The position numbers and the translations under genes are program-made. Positions 46,871 to 59,105 of a DNA stretch of 64,000 bases are shown here, one piece after another. Numbering within the stretch: the first letter of the stretch is position 1; each line of letters begins with the position of its first letter. Under the pieces are notes generated by a model. That model did not search any database. It was not told the origin of the DNA and saw only the letters and a program-made list of their open reading frames with translations. The stretch is from Mytilus galloprovincialis (Eukaryota; Mollusca; Bivalvia; Mytilida; Mytilidae), in the NCBI RefSeq assembly GCF_965363235.1, contig NC_134847.1, positions 52,360,439 through 52,424,438 on the forward strand. Direction: 5' to 3'.

Positions 46871-49800
46871 TTGTGCATCTGGAAACATTTTAGGGCTTAC
46901 ATGTTATAGAATTTAAATACAGGGAATTAAAATTGTAATTGTATTTTGCTCTGCATGTTTTCTACAGTCCTTCAAAAGATGGTGATCTAAACAAACACTT
47001 GACGATCATCATGATCATTTGTTAAAACAATGAAAAAAACGTGGTGATCAAATCCAGTTAATTTTTTAGTTTTCAATAACAAAAAATGCTTTTATTTTTT
47101 TTTATAAATCTATGACATGCATGCTATATACAAGCTGATTTATAGGTTTGTTTGCACTCCGGCGTAAATTTTGTTGTGTTAACACAACCATATTAGTCAA
47201 AGATTCCACATGAACCTTAATCAAATGATGTCTTTCTAGAAAAATTCTGTGCATGAAATTGAGAATGTCTGAAATCTTTGAGATATTTTTCATAAAGAGA
47301 AAAAAAATTAGTTTTCTGTTAATAAATTTAATGCATCTCTTTATTGAGTTTAGATGTGATCAGATGTGTTAGCTTTTTTCAATCAAATAAACCATTTTAA
47401 TAATTTCATAATATCCAAAATGTTGTATGTTGATAACCTCAGAAGAGTCCCTTTCATGAGACAAAATTTCTTGACAATCTGTCTATGAAGCATTGTCTCT
47501 ATTTCTTAAAATATAACCTCTCTTTAACAAGACAAAATGTAATACTACTTATTTATGAAATATTGTGTACATACAGATAAAATTTCATTTGGTAATGTGT
47601 TCTTATCTGGACATTTTTCATGGATGGGGAGAATATTTCTTGATGCATTAGTCATGAAATTGGTCTAGGGGACAATATTTCGAAGGAAAATATCTGCTTT
47701 ACACACGTTAGTCACGTTCCATCATGTCTATAGTCTCTGTACACTTTGTGATGCCTTGATGTGGAGCTGCTCATATTGGTTTTTCTTATAGACCAAGGCA
47801 TATTATATTACATGTCACGATATTCCGGACGATAGAATGCGCTTATGAATTATGAATTTACCCCTCTTTGTACTAGACGACACATCAAGAAAGATGTTAA
47901 TGTAATAAAGGTACAATTCCAAAGGAAAACAAACAATCTGCCTCTGATGTCGGGCCGACTGGTATTTGCGAGCTTCACAAATAGATCAAGGTGCTTGGGG
48001 TAGGGGGAGTAGTAAAACCCAATAATTGGTATAAGTTTCGCGAATGAGGAATCTTTCCACGACCTTCAGCATTCAAATTGAGTGCACTCCCACAAGATCA
48101 CCGAGATTATCATAAATATATAATATATCTTTGAGGTTACTGCTGTCTTACATGCCATGGGTTTATAGATGATGTGCATTATCCTAGGTTCCCTGTATCA
48201 AAACAAGTTTTCTTTTTGTGTTTTTGGTTAAGATGCTGTCTCTCGTTCGAATCCAGCATGTCGTAGAAAGTACGTAGTCCGGTGTATCCGCAGCGCAACT
48301 AAGAAGTTTAGATACGTTTTGGTAAACTCATTTAAAACCAATAATTGGATAAAATTTATAACATTCTCTTAATTATCAAATCTGCTTTAGGTTTGACTCC
48401 CCTCTTCAAATTGTTTGTAACATGAGAAGCGGAAGGGCCTTTTTTGCGGGACGTTGGGACTGGGCCTTTATTATTACGGGAATTTATACTGATCTGGACT
48501 CGGAAAATGAAAACTGATTTTCGGGATCTGGGAAAAAATGCTTTATTATTTTCCCTGAATTCAGGATGACACCCCTCTCACAACCCTTAATGTGTGTCCA
48601 ACATTCAGGAAATGTGATGACTAGTTTTCTTTTTGAGATGCCGAATCTGATTGGTTCAAATCGAGAGCCAAACATTAGAAGTGGCGTATTGTTGCATGCA
48701 AATACGTAACGGAATTTTATCTGACCCAGTAACCTCGTGAAAGTTTGAGATTTTTTCATAAACTTTGTAATTTCCTTACACACTTATTAAAAATGATTGA
48801 TATTTACATCATGAAATAATTTACAAAATCATTTGAGTGGTTTTGTCTGTTTTCATGAATCGAGACTATAAATAATATAAAGCTTTGAATTGAATTAACT
48901 TGGCCAAGGTCCAAGCTTGAACTTTCTTCTGGCTTTGATGTTTTTCAGACAATTTCTACCCGATCCAACAATCAGTTTACCACTCATCAGAAAAATAGCT
49001 GCGGATGTCGACAGTTATCTAGCAAAACCGTATGCTGGTGAAATGAGAGGTATGATTATCTTGCTTAACAGATGAATTTTGAGGTATCTCTCTAAAATGA
49101 AAAAATAAGAAATAGAATGTATCACCAACTGTGGTGAGAGATATTCTTACTTATTGTGGACACAGCATATTTATTTTTAATATACTTTTACAGATAATCT
49201 TATTGTATTCATTTAAACGAAAAATACTGCTATACAAGTCAAATACAGTAAGTATAATTTGAAAGTATACGTAATTTGGATGACAGACTATGAAGTGTAA
49301 CTTTTCGTATGTCATTTATGTATAATATCTTACTTAATTCACTTTTAAAATGCTTCTAATCAATTATATTTTATTTTAATAATTGCTTTATATTGCTGTT
49401 ATGATTTATAAAAAAAGACGTGTGTTTTCTTTCTCCTCCAGGTATTGCCAAAACACTGAACATGAGCCTTGGAGATGTGGTGACATGCAATTTGTTGTAT
49501 GATATTTCTGCGTAAGTTGTTTTGCATGTTTTGTAACGAATCAATAACGTCAATGGAGGAATACTCATGAGCCTTCTATGCTTTCAACGAGATACCAACT
49601 TACACTTTGGACTAGCAACCATCTTTTGACTTATTCCCTCAAATATCTTGCACGACAAAAACAATAAATGATCATCGGTCGACGTCAAGTAATCAAGAAG
49701 ATCATTGTTCTTAAAAAAAAACCTGCTTGTCAAGTAGTATCGAAATCACAATTTGCCTAAAAAATTCCGACTGTTTCTTTGGAATTATTGATAAACATTA

Positions 49801-50717
49801 TTTCTCTATGATACACAACAGTTTAAATTGTCAGGTTGTTCATCAGCAGTTGAACAAGAAATTTGATAAGAAGTTTGGATAAAGGCAACAGTATTTTACA
49901 TCCCGTCATAGTGTTATTGTACTATATATGGTAAATTTGTGTATTTTGTCTTAATTTTTTCTGATGTGCTTGGTCTATATGCCATTTTGTGCTTCTTCGT
50001 TACATTTTTTTTAGTGATTGGGAGTGTAACACAATGTTGACTGCTGTGTTATTGACATTTTTACCTTTTATGTCTGGTTTTTTGTTAACGCATCGTTGTC
50101 AATATAATAGATTTTGATGCGACTGTCATATAAATGAGAGGTTTAGCTAGCCAAAAACCAGGTTCAATCCACCATTTCTTCATCAGAAAATGTCTGTACC
50201 AAGTCAGGAATATGACAGTTGTTATCCATTCGTTTGATGTGTTTGAGCTTTTGATTTTGCCATTTGATTAGGGACTTTCCGTTTTGAATTTTGCTCAGAG
50301 TTCAGTATTATTTTGATTTTACTTCGTACTGATGTTCAAATCTCATACATTCAATAAGAAGATACAAACAACACACACAATCTGTTTGAATCGCATGAAC
50401 TCCGGAAGGAGCAAGACCAGGTACCTTGATCGTGGAAGCGTTTTTCTAGCTGCAATGCATGCATCACATACCCAGAAAATTCGTACCGGTAAACCTATAT
50501 GTGAGTGTGATTGCAAATTACAACGAAATGAAATAGATTCACAAGAAGCTGCATATAATTTTGGAACGATGTCATACAATAGTTACGCGATATAATATTA
50601 GGCTTATATATTTTTTTATGTCTTGGTGGAATGACAGGAGTTCCGATCCGAATGATTTTTATACGACCGCAAATTTTGAAAAAATTTTCGTCGTATATTG
50701 CTATCACGTTGGCGTCG

Positions 50718-50752
<35 letters not shown>

Positions 50753-53700
50753 CGGCGTCCGAATACTTTTAGTTTTCGCACTCTAACTTTAGTAAAAGTG
50801 AATGGAAATCTATGAAATTTTAACACAAGGTTTATGACCACAAAAGGAAGGTTGGTATTGATTTTGGGAGTTTTGGTCCCAACATTTTAGGAATTAGGGG
50901 CCAAAAAGGGCCCAAATAAGCATTTTCTTGGTTTTCGCACTATAACTTTAGTTTAAGTTAATAGAAATCTATGAAATTTTGACACAAGGTTTATGACCAC
51001 AAAAGAACGGTTGGGATTGATTTTGGGAGTTTTGGTCTCAACAGTTTAGGAATTAGGGGCCAAAAAAGGGCCCAAATAAGCATTATTCTTGGTTTTCGCA
51101 CAATAACATTAGTTTAAGTAAATAGAATCAATGAAATTTAAACACAATGTTAATGACTACAAAAGGAAGGTTGGTATTGATTTTGGGAGTTTAGGTCCCA
51201 ACAGTTTAGGAATTAGGGGCCAAAAAGGGACCCAAATAAGCATTTTTCTTGGTTTTCGCACCATAACGTTAGTATAAGTAAATAGAAATCTATGAAATTT
51301 AAACACAAGGTTTATGACCATAAAAGAAAGGTTGGGTTTGATTTTGGGAGTTTTGGTCCCAACATAATAAGGGGCCCAAAGGGTCCAAAATTAAACTTTT
51401 GTTTGATTTCATCAAAATTGAATAATTGGGGTTCTTTGATATGCTGAATCTAACTGTCATGACTGTGTATGTAGATTCTTAACTTTTGGTCCCGTTTTCA
51501 AATTGGTCTACATTAAGGTCCAAAGGGTCCAAAATTAAACTTAGTTTGATTTTGACAAAAAATGAATCAGTTAGGTTCTTTGATATGCTGAATCTAAAAA
51601 TGTACTTAGATTCTTGATTATTGGCCCAGTTTTCAAGTTGGTCCAAATCGGGGTCCAAAATTAAACTTTGTTTGATTTCATCAAAAATTGAATAAATGGG
51701 GTTCTTTGATATACCAAATCTAACTGTGTATGTAGATTCTTCATTTTTGGTCCTGTTTTCAAATTGGTCTACACTAAAGTCCAAAGGGTCCAAAATTAAA
51801 CTTAGTCTGATTTTAACAAAAATTGAAATCTTGAAGTTCTTTGATATGCTGAATCCAAAAATGTACTTAGATTTTTTATTATGGGCCCAGTTTTCAAGTT
51901 GGTCCAAATCAGGATCTAAAATTATTATATTAAGTATTGTGCAATAGCAAGTCTTTTCAATTGCACAGTATTGCGCAATGACAAGAAATATCTAATTGCA
52001 CAATATTGTGAAATATCAAATTTTTTTTTAATTAGAGTTATCTTTCTTTGTCCAGAATAGTAAGCAGGAAATATCTAATTGCAAAATATTGTGCAATAGC
52101 AAGATTTTTTTTAATTGGAGTTATCTTTCTTTGTCCAGAATCAACTTAAATCTTTGTTATATACAATATACAATGTATATTCACTTTTTACTACCAACTG
52201 ATAAATTAAAATAATCTTTACCATTCAGTGATAACAAGCAGTTTTTTTACATCTTAATATTTTATGATGTATTTAAATGAGTAGTTATTGTTGCAAACTC
52301 CATTAGAAATTTTAATTGTGATTAGTTTTGGAATAAGGGAAAGGGGGATGTGATTAAAAAAATTGGGTTCAATTTTTCTCATTTGAAATTTCATAAATAA
52401 AAAAGAAAATTTCTTCAAACATTTTTTTGAGAGGATTAATATTCAACAGCATAGTGAATTGCTCTAAGAGAAACAAAAATTTTAAGTTCATTAGAACACA
52501 TTCATTCTGTGTCAGAAACCTATGCTGTGTCAACTATTTAATCACAATCCAAATTTAGAGCTGAATCCAGCTTGAATGTTGTGTCCATACTTGCCCTAAC
52601 CGTTCAGGGTTCAACCTCTGCGGTCGTATAAAGCTACGCCCTGCGGAGCATCTGGTTTATTATATTTTATGGTTAGGTTTTGTACTAGTATAGTCATGCA
52701 GGATGTTAATGGTACTATATGGCACGCTAGAAACCTAGACTACAGTTTCACTGAGATACTGAGAAATATTTCAATTAGAGTAGATTACCAGAAAGGAGGA
52801 AAGGTACTGAACACCAACTTATTTTCGCGGATACTTTATGTTGCGTTTATCCTTTTCTATCCCAATTTGCAGCAATTTAATATCGCTATTTTCATGTTTA
52901 CTTGATTTAGTTAGAATAGGAAAAATCCGGGTTTTTAATTTTCGTGACAATTTATATTCGCGTCATTTCTCTTCTTGCGAACGTCGCGAAAATAAATAGC
53001 TCGCGAAAATTAGTTGGTTTTTATTTAGAAAGATAAGGTGAACCGTTGATCATATAAGTGCTTCTGTAATCATTTCTAGTTTGAATGATTAATTTCTTAT
53101 GAGTAGTGAAATTCAGAATCACATCTGTGATATTGAAAAATCCGAAAGTAGATATGCAAGATTGAAATATTCGAAAACATCTTTAAGTGCAAAGTAATCG
53201 AAAACACATCAACTCCACAAAAATAACAGAAAAAAAAAACTCAAAATTTTCCTGACTTCAATAAAATCAGTCTTATAGACGTCTGAGATTGGATCACCAT
53301 AATTGGTAAAACGGATGTTGAAGGTAATTGATACAGTATTTATATAGTATCTTCCTTTTGAAACCAGAAATTTTCGAACAAATTCGACATATTGATCACC
53401 TCTCAGTTATTGATCCGGGTAAAATTCCCCACTTATATAACCAAATACTACTATAATATAATAGATAAACTTCTAGATGGTTGACCCCTTTATTCTTATA
53501 AAATTTTAAGATTCTTTATTAATTGGTGACAGGGAGCACTTGATTATATTTGATGTGTGCAGGTATTTTACTTTGTCCTTTTTCATTTATTTTTGTAGTT
53601 TTTGTGGGTATTATAATGAAAATTTCCATTTTTGATTTCAGACAGTCTATACAGGGATTACTTATGCCGGCTATGTTGGACTTGTAACTGGCCAAAGACC

Positions 53701-56700
53701 AAATGCATTTACCATGACAATGGATGAAAGAGGTGAACATGAGTTTTCAAGAGAGTTGTAGATTTATTTGTTTAAACTGATGGAGTAATATGATCAATAA
53801 CGACTATTTTTACAGTACTCTGGTAATCTGCATAAATTTACCGTTGTAATCGATGACATAATAATCAGATGTTAATACACTGAAAAATTCCTAAACTCAT
53901 TAAAGTACATACAAATCAAAATTCCTTTGTTTGAGATAAGTACTTGACCATGTGAATTATTTTTTCGTCGTTACATAAGTATTTCTAATTCAATTGTTAA
54001 CAAAAGTACCTGAGGCTTATGATTTGTTAAACCAGACACGCGTTTCGTCTACATAAGACTCATCAATGACTCTCAGATCAAAAAAATTTAGAAAGCCAAA
54101 CACGTATAAAGTTGAAGAGTATTGAGGACCCAAAATTCCAAAAATTATGTGCCAAATACGGCTTAGGTAATCTATGCCTTGGATAAGAAAATAATTATTA
54201 TTTTGAATAATTAATAGTTTTGCAAACAGTAAATTTATAAATATGACCATATAATTGTTATTCATGTCAACACCGAAGTGCATACTATTGGGCTGGTGAC
54301 GAAACGTCCATTTAAGATTTAAATATGTGTGCTTGCTTTCGATGAACGTTTTTAGTCATACACATATTAAAGAACTTACACATCATTGACTTTCATTTCT
54401 TTTGGTTCTCAATGGAGTTGAATGACGATGATGTGTTCGAACACACCAACTTTATAAAGTGTTATTTTAATACTATACAAGAGTACTTAGTTATTAGTGT
54501 CAATTTCAATTTTCAGACCAGGGAGCATGGTGGATGAATATCTTAATCGCAATTTTAGACAGAAATGCTAGTCCTGTCAGTTTTCTTCTGAGAGATGTAA
54601 GTTCTTTACTTCCTTGTCCACCATTGAGAACTCTAAAAGCTATAACATTCAAAGAATTAAGTGTCCTCATTTTGGGTGAAAGGTAGCTATTGATTGATAT
54701 TGTAAAAATGGCCAAAGTGGTATGAGAACTATATGCAAATGAGACGACGAATGTGCAAATGACAAGAATCAATTAGAGATCACGAAAAGAACTTGCTTAA
54801 ATGAATAAAGTTCAATAACTTATATTTATGGAAAATTGAGACAGCTTTACATATATGAAGGTCAAATATCGTATATTTTATTGTTTTCCATACTACAATG
54901 TACTAAAATTTCTACTTTTGTAGACATTAGCAATGTCTGAAAATTTCACAGCCGCACTTGAAAAAGTTGCCTACACAACAACAGCTGCTTCGTTTTACAC
55001 GATTATGGGAGGCGTTCGCGTAGGAGAAGGGGCAGTCATAACTAAAGGGAGGGTCGGTCCAATAGATATATGGAAACTGGATGCTAAGTCAGGAAGGTTT
55101 GTGGACTTATTATCGTAATGAATTTTAATGATTGGATTCGATTGTAACTGCCTAAAGCAATGGTAACCTAAAATAATTTGACAACTAGTATATAATTCTT
55201 TTTAAGCGGGTTTTTCATGCATAACCTATATAGTTATTCTTTATGTCTGCTTCAAATTAGTTTCTGAGGATTCTTGATGAAGGTTTACTTCAGAAATAAA
55301 ATAAATGCAATGGAAAATAAAAACAAAAAATATATGTTTGATCTCGATTGTGCTACTTAGCCCCAAAGTCATGAACTTTGGATTGGCTAACATCATGTCT
55401 TTTAATAAATAAATAAAATACCATATTTTGACAAACAATGTACATAAGGAGCGAAATACTCATACAAGATACCAGATTTTTGTTTGTATAAAAATGTACA
55501 ATAATAGTTGAACTTTACATGAACTATTGCAATGATATAACTTAAATTCTTGATAAATAAACTCATCATAGATACCAGGATTGAATTTCATATTTACGCC
55601 AGACGCGTTTCGTTGACAAGAGACTCATCAATGACGCTCGAATAAAAAAAATGTTAAAAAGGCCAAATAAAGTACTAAGTTGAAGAGCATTGAGGACCAA
55701 AAATTCCTAAAAGTTTTGCAAAATTCAGCTAAGGTAATCTATTCTTGAGGTAGAAAAGCCTTAGTATTTCAAAAATTCAAAGTTTTTTTAACAGTTAATT
55801 TATGATTTTTAACATATCAATGATAACTCAAGTCAACACAGAAGTGCTGACTACTGGGATGGTGATACACTCGGGAAATTAAAACTCCACCAGCAGTGGC
55901 ATCGACCCAGTGGTTGTAAATAAACTCATTATAAAAGATTTAATGTATTGTCAATACGAGTGTTTTATCAACTGAAATTTCTTTTAAAGAGCGAACAAAC
56001 AGCCACAAACCACTAAACTTCGTATGTCACACATTTGTTTCTACCAAAACATGTTTAACAATTAGTATAGCAATATATAATTACATTCTTAACAATTCAT
56101 CGATTGTCATATATTGTTAAGTGTTTGAGACTTTAAAGGTTATTTTGATCATCATGCTAAGTTTTTGTTGTTAAAATTTTAACGTGTTTTCACATATTGG
56201 TTTGTTTAGTTACTTTTTCTTACCCAAATGATAAAGTTAAGTTATTTCGCTCATATACGATCATTTCGCTCTCGGCAACATGAATCCAAACAGGGTGGGG
56301 CAGATTGTACTCGTTTTATCGTTTTTCAGACATTTTAGTATTTTTGTGTTGAGAACTAGGGACTTACTTCTGCTGAACAACACCTTATCCAATTTTACAT
56401 ATACAAAAAGCCTGACAGATATAGTTGGATTGACAGCAAACTACTGTTGGAAAGATATTGAAGTTACCTCATTGAAAATATATGAAAACTGAATGAATGA
56501 CAGGCCCTAAGCCTGATAAATTCTTATATTATGGGTTCAGATCTAAAGTACCATTTCAGCTAATTTAAAACATAGTCACTGTTTTATTGTACTTTCACAT
56601 TTTGTTTATTTAGATGGTATGAAGTGGAAACAAATTATGACCACTGGGCACCACCTCCAGCTGATGATGACAGAAGGTTTGTGATATGTTTGTTTAACCT

Positions 56701-58617
56701 ATTTTTTTTTAAATGTCCTGTACTTAGTCAGGAATATGGCAGTTGTTATCAAATAGTTCATTTCTGTGTATGTTGGGGTTTGTTTTTGTTGCACTCAGTG
56801 TTTCTGTTCTTTCTTTGTTTTCCTCTTATAGTTAATGCGTTTCCCTCTGTAAAAGTTTGAAAAGCGGATTTGTTTTCTCTCAATCGATTTATGACTAGTC
56901 TTTTGAACATTGGTATATCACTGTTGCCTTTATTTCTCACACTTGCTTTCAATGCATGTTTCATTAGTTTGATTTGATTAGTCATATGAAAAGATTAACA
57001 AGTTACATGTAGGTCCAACATGGCGACAAAGGATATAACTCAAACTAACACTCGGTCCATTAAAAACACTTCTGTTCTAGTTTCAAGCAAGTTTACTTAT
57101 ACATTTACTTGCCAGAAACATATATATTAAAAAAAAACGCGAAAAATACCAAAGGAACATTCAAACCCATAAGTCGAAAATAAGATAACGCCATTGGCAA
57201 AAAGAAGACCAACACAATACGAAACAAAACATAGAAAACTAAAGCCTGAGAATCACTAACCTCAATAAAACTTACGTTGACCTCAAGTGCTCTCGAAGGG
57301 TAAGCAGATCCTGTTTCACGTGTGGCACTCGGTTGTAGAATTTATATTTATATCAAAGGAGTAGGGTCAATAAGGCCCTTATTTGGCCCAAAAATTACTG
57401 CAAATTTAAAAGTAATTATACATATTCTTAACTTACTGAAAACTTGACCAAGGTATTAGGTACTAAGAAAAACAAAACAAATTTGAATTCGAACAAGTTA
57501 CCATGGCAAAAAATCATGACTTAATTTGCATATTTTGTTAAATTTCGTGATTTTCCTTGTTTTTTTCATCAAATTTTAAGTATATTTTAGATTGAAAAAG
57601 TATGTGCGCACCCAAGAAACAACTTTATATTTAGTGAGATTATGCCAATAGTTATAATAAAGCTTCTTTTAAATTGTTTTGTTGTTTCTCGGCTGTGCAG
57701 GATGTTGCCACAACTGAAAAAAAGATAGAAAACTGCATAAATTCTGTATTTTTTAAAACAAAAGCACATATTATGACGTTGTCAGATAAAAATCTTTATG
57801 TTTTTCATTTATATTCCTTGATCCTATGCATTTCTAAACGTTATGTGCCAATTTGAAATAGTTATCAAACAATTTATTTTCTTGGGCCAAAACTAGGCCT
57901 AAAAGAGTTAGACAGATACCGGTTTCAGGTAACAGTAGGTAGAATTATTGTGGAAAAATCAATTTATGTTAAAAAGAAATTGAAATGATGCTTTGATTTT
58001 GTTACATAACTTAATTTCAGCTATGGATTTTATTTTTTGTTTCAGAGATCCGGCAATAAAAGCAATGAATTCCATGGGTCAGAAAAGTATATCAAAGAAG
58101 TCACTGTTCAACGTGATGTCAACACCTCCTGTTATGAATAAGTAAATGATAAAGAAAAAAAAAAGATTCTAAGCACATTTCCATACACTTCTCATTTCAC
58201 CATTGAATCACTTGCCTACAAACAACTTTGGTTACACATATATAATATGTGCAGTTTTCAGGGCTTTTTCATACAAACCATTCCACTAATATAAAAACAC
58301 ATGGAAAATCATGGCATAAACGTTCTTAAAAGAAACACCCAGCAAGTTTAACAAAAACATGGCCATAATTTGATAACACAGACATATTTTGTCGTTAATT
58401 TTCCTACACTCCTTCAAAGACTTTGCTATGTAGATAAGAATTAAATTGTATAAATAGATGTAAGAAGGTGTGGCATGAGTGCCAATGAGACAACCCTAAA
58501 TCCAAATAACAAAGACTGCTTTAAAAAATGTTTTATACTTTCAGCAAAACTACATATACAGTTGTTATGTCAGCAGCACAGCCAGAAATGATGGAAGCCT
58601 GGATCAGAAATCCGTAG
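46394..58617 (+). CDS. NAAA: N-acylethanolamine acid amidase-like protein (10 coding exons, 358 aa)
   Basis: Complete Ntn hydrolase of the acid ceramidase/NAAA family. NAAA hydrolyses fatty-acid ethanolamides such as palmitoylethanolamide in lysosomes. Exons: 46394-46596, 48949-49049, 49442-49511, 52677-52803, 53642-53732, 54517-54596, 54924-55096, 56614-56676, 58046-58141, 58545-58617. All are GT-AG and the frame closes exactly (1077 nt). Residues 5-26 form a signal peptide (MATSITMFSAFLILLSVACV). Cys127 (FCTSIV) is the expected nucleophile and new N-terminus after self-cleavage. Arg143 and Asp146 (HARNLDY) and Asn289 (VETNYDHW) match family active-site positions. Six N-glycosylation sequons are visible (Asn 108, 136, 155, 214, 231, 335). 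Length (human NAAA 359 aa), VETNYDHW and the absence of the acid-ceramidase C-terminal Cys pair favour NAAA over ASAH1. Substrate is inferred. An alternative start is Met5 (46406), in better context. Confidence 0.93.
46597..48948. other. NAAA-like intron 1
   Basis: An (AC)n microsatellite lies at about 46834-46869. No gene or recognisable mobile element was found in the rest. A TTCGAATCC motif near 48247 is an isolated B-box-like match without a tRNA fold. Confidence 0.5.
48949..49049 (+). CDS. NAAA: NAAA-like exon 2 (residues 68-102)
   Basis: Encodes LIRKIAADVDSYLAKPYAGE ending MR, matching the family ...PFTGEIRG segment. It follows a 2.35-kb intron. Confidence 0.9.
49442..49511 (+). CDS. 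NAAA: NAAA-like exon 3 (residues 102-125)
   Basis: Encodes GIAKTLNMSLGDVVTCNLLY then DIS, the end of the alpha subunit. The donor is GC|GTAAGT. A 3.2-kb intron containing the long mosaic repeat follows. Confidence 0.92.
50205..50325 (+). repeat. Dispersed repeat E (NAAA-like intron 3)
   Basis: Contains GACAGTTGTTATCCATTCGT, TTTTGATTTTGCCATTTGAT, GGACTTTCCGTTTTGAATTT and GAGTTCAGTATTATTTTGAT, parallel to 45607-45722. Confidence 0.65.
50659..52658 (-). mobile_element. Mosaic ~2.0-kb repeat element, copy 2 (NAAA-like intron 3)
   Basis: Reverse orientation of 14168-15969, with the same blocks in the same order. It starts with TTATACGACCGCA (50659-50671), then a GTC triplet run (about 50715-50750), four ~180-bp units with the TTTTGGGAGTTTTGGTCCCA motif, ~270-bp units, CACAATATTGTG blocks (51940-52110), and ends TGCGGTCGTATAA (52619-52631) plus CCTGCGGAGCATCTGGTTT. 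The end lies 18 bp from the exon 4 acceptor. Long open frames within it are repeat artefacts. Confidence 0.8.
52677..52803 (+). CDS. NAAA: NAAA-like exon 4 (residues 125-167, catalytic cysteine)
   Basis: Encodes AFCTSIVMQD with the nucleophile Cys127 (codon 52681-52683), then HARNLDYSF carrying Arg143 and Asp146. The expected self-cleavage is between Phe126 and Cys127. A MITE lies about 10 bp past the donor. Confidence 0.96.
52813..53018. mobile_element. MITE with ACCAACTWATTTTCGCG inverted ends (NAAA-like intron 4)
   Basis: Left end ACCAACTTATTTTCGCGG; the right end is the complement of ACCAACTAATTTTCGCGA. The interior repeats TTCGCG motifs (TCGTGACAATTTATATTCGC, CGTCGCGAAAATAAATAGC). At 206 bp it is non-coding. 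Confidence 0.8.
53642..53732 (+). CDS. NAAA: NAAA-like exon 5 (residues 168-198)
   Basis: Encodes TVYTGITYAGYVGLVTGQRP and FTMTMDER, matching FIGYVGLWTGQSP / FTVSGDER of human NAAA. Confidence 0.95.
54033..54300 (+). repeat. Dispersed repeat F, copy 1 (NAAA-like intron 5)
   Basis: Blocks: CCAGACACGCGTTTCGTCTA, AGACTCATCAATGACTCTCA, AAGTTGAAGAGTATTGAGGA, GGCTTAGGTAATCTATGCCT, GTCAACACCGAAGTGCATAC. Copy 2 at 55565-55935 has the same order and orientation. Confidence 0.75.
54517..54596 (+). CDS. NAAA: NAAA-like exon 6 (residues 198-224)
   Basis: Encodes DQGAWWMNILIAILDRNASP and VSFLLRD, matching [24 protein letters not shown] in human NAAA. Confidence 0.94.
54924..55096 (+). CDS. NAAA: NAAA-like exon 7 (residues 225-282)
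   Basis: Encodes TLAMSENFTAALEKVAYTTT, then the MGGVRVGEGAVITKGRVGP and IDIWKLD segments of the beta subunit core. Confidence 0.95.
55565..55935 (+). repeat. Dispersed repeat F, copy 2 (NAAA-like intron 7)
   Basis: More complete than copy 1. It adds an ATAGATACCAGGATTGAATT start and a GCAGTGGCATCGACCCAGTG end. An AAACTCATYATA motif occurs on both borders (about 55559 and 55921), consistent with a repeat-unit boundary. Confidence 0.75.
56614..56676 (+). CDS. NAAA: NAAA-like exon 8 (residues 282-303)
   Basis: Encodes WYEVETNYDHWAPPPADDDR, the family signature with active-site Asn289. The stretch ETNYDHW is the clearest NAAA-versus-ceramidase discriminator here (ceramidases tend to have QTNYDRW). 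Confidence 0.96.
56677..58045. other. NAAA-like intron 8
   Basis: No gene or named element. A decayed repeat E-like piece is visible at about 56715-56850. Other short open frames have no recognisable content. Confidence 0.45.
58046..58141 (+). CDS. NAAA: NAAA-like exon 9 (residues 303-335)
   Basis: Encodes DPAIKAMNSMGQKSISKKSL and FNVMSTPPVMN. The donor is AA|GTAAAT. Confidence 0.93.
   Translation, partial: RSGNKSNEFHGSEKYIKEVTVQRDVNTSCYE
58545..58617 (+). CDS. NAAA: NAAA-like exon 10 (residues 335-358 and stop)
   Basis: Encodes NKTTYTVVMSAAQPEMMEAW then IRNP and TAG, aligning with the human [20 protein letters not shown] C-terminus. Confidence 0.94.
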
Positions 58618-58696
58618 AGATGTCACCGCCAAATATGTTTGATGAACAGTCTGTGATAGAAATATATAGTCATTGGTTGTGTTAATAATAATCAGT

Positions 58697-58702
58697 ATTA
58701 AA
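58697..58702 (+). terminator. NAAA: Candidate polyadenylation signal of the NAAA-like gene
   Basis: ATTAAA lies 80 bases after the stop codon. AATAAA occurs at 58754-58759 as an alternative. Neither can be ranked without transcript ends. Confidence 0.4.
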
Positions 58703-59105
58703 TCACATAATATGGTGATTCATGGGGGTCTGGATAGGGTAAACAGAATATAGAATAAAGGACAAAATAAGAATAAATAATTTAAAACCAACAAACAAAA
58801 AAAGAATAGAGAAAAACAAATGCTTAGAAAAAATATATATTAAGACCCAATCCAGACCCTCAATCATGTGTACAATTGAATAAAAATCAGTTTTGACAAT
58901 TTCAAAACGAAATCGATTCCACATGCATGTTTTCTAGTTGTGTGTTAATATCATTAACCATGGTTTTCATTGATGCAGAAATTTGTGTACTTTTATTTAT
59001 AATAAAACAGCAATATCATGTAAACTTATGTCATGTTTTGGAAGGTTGAATAATTATTACCCACTTGAAATAGCGGGGTTGTTTATAATTTGTAATCTAA
59101 TCTTA

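Noticed and set aside
48235-48265. Isolated TTCGAATCC resembling a tRNA T-loop
   Set aside because: No A-box or foldable cloverleaf at the right distance.
51479-51907. 142-codon minus-strand frame with repeated DQLENW / DQFEN units
   Set aside because: It follows the tandem units of the mosaic repeat; the corresponding frame in the other copy is broken up and no start or splice context exists.
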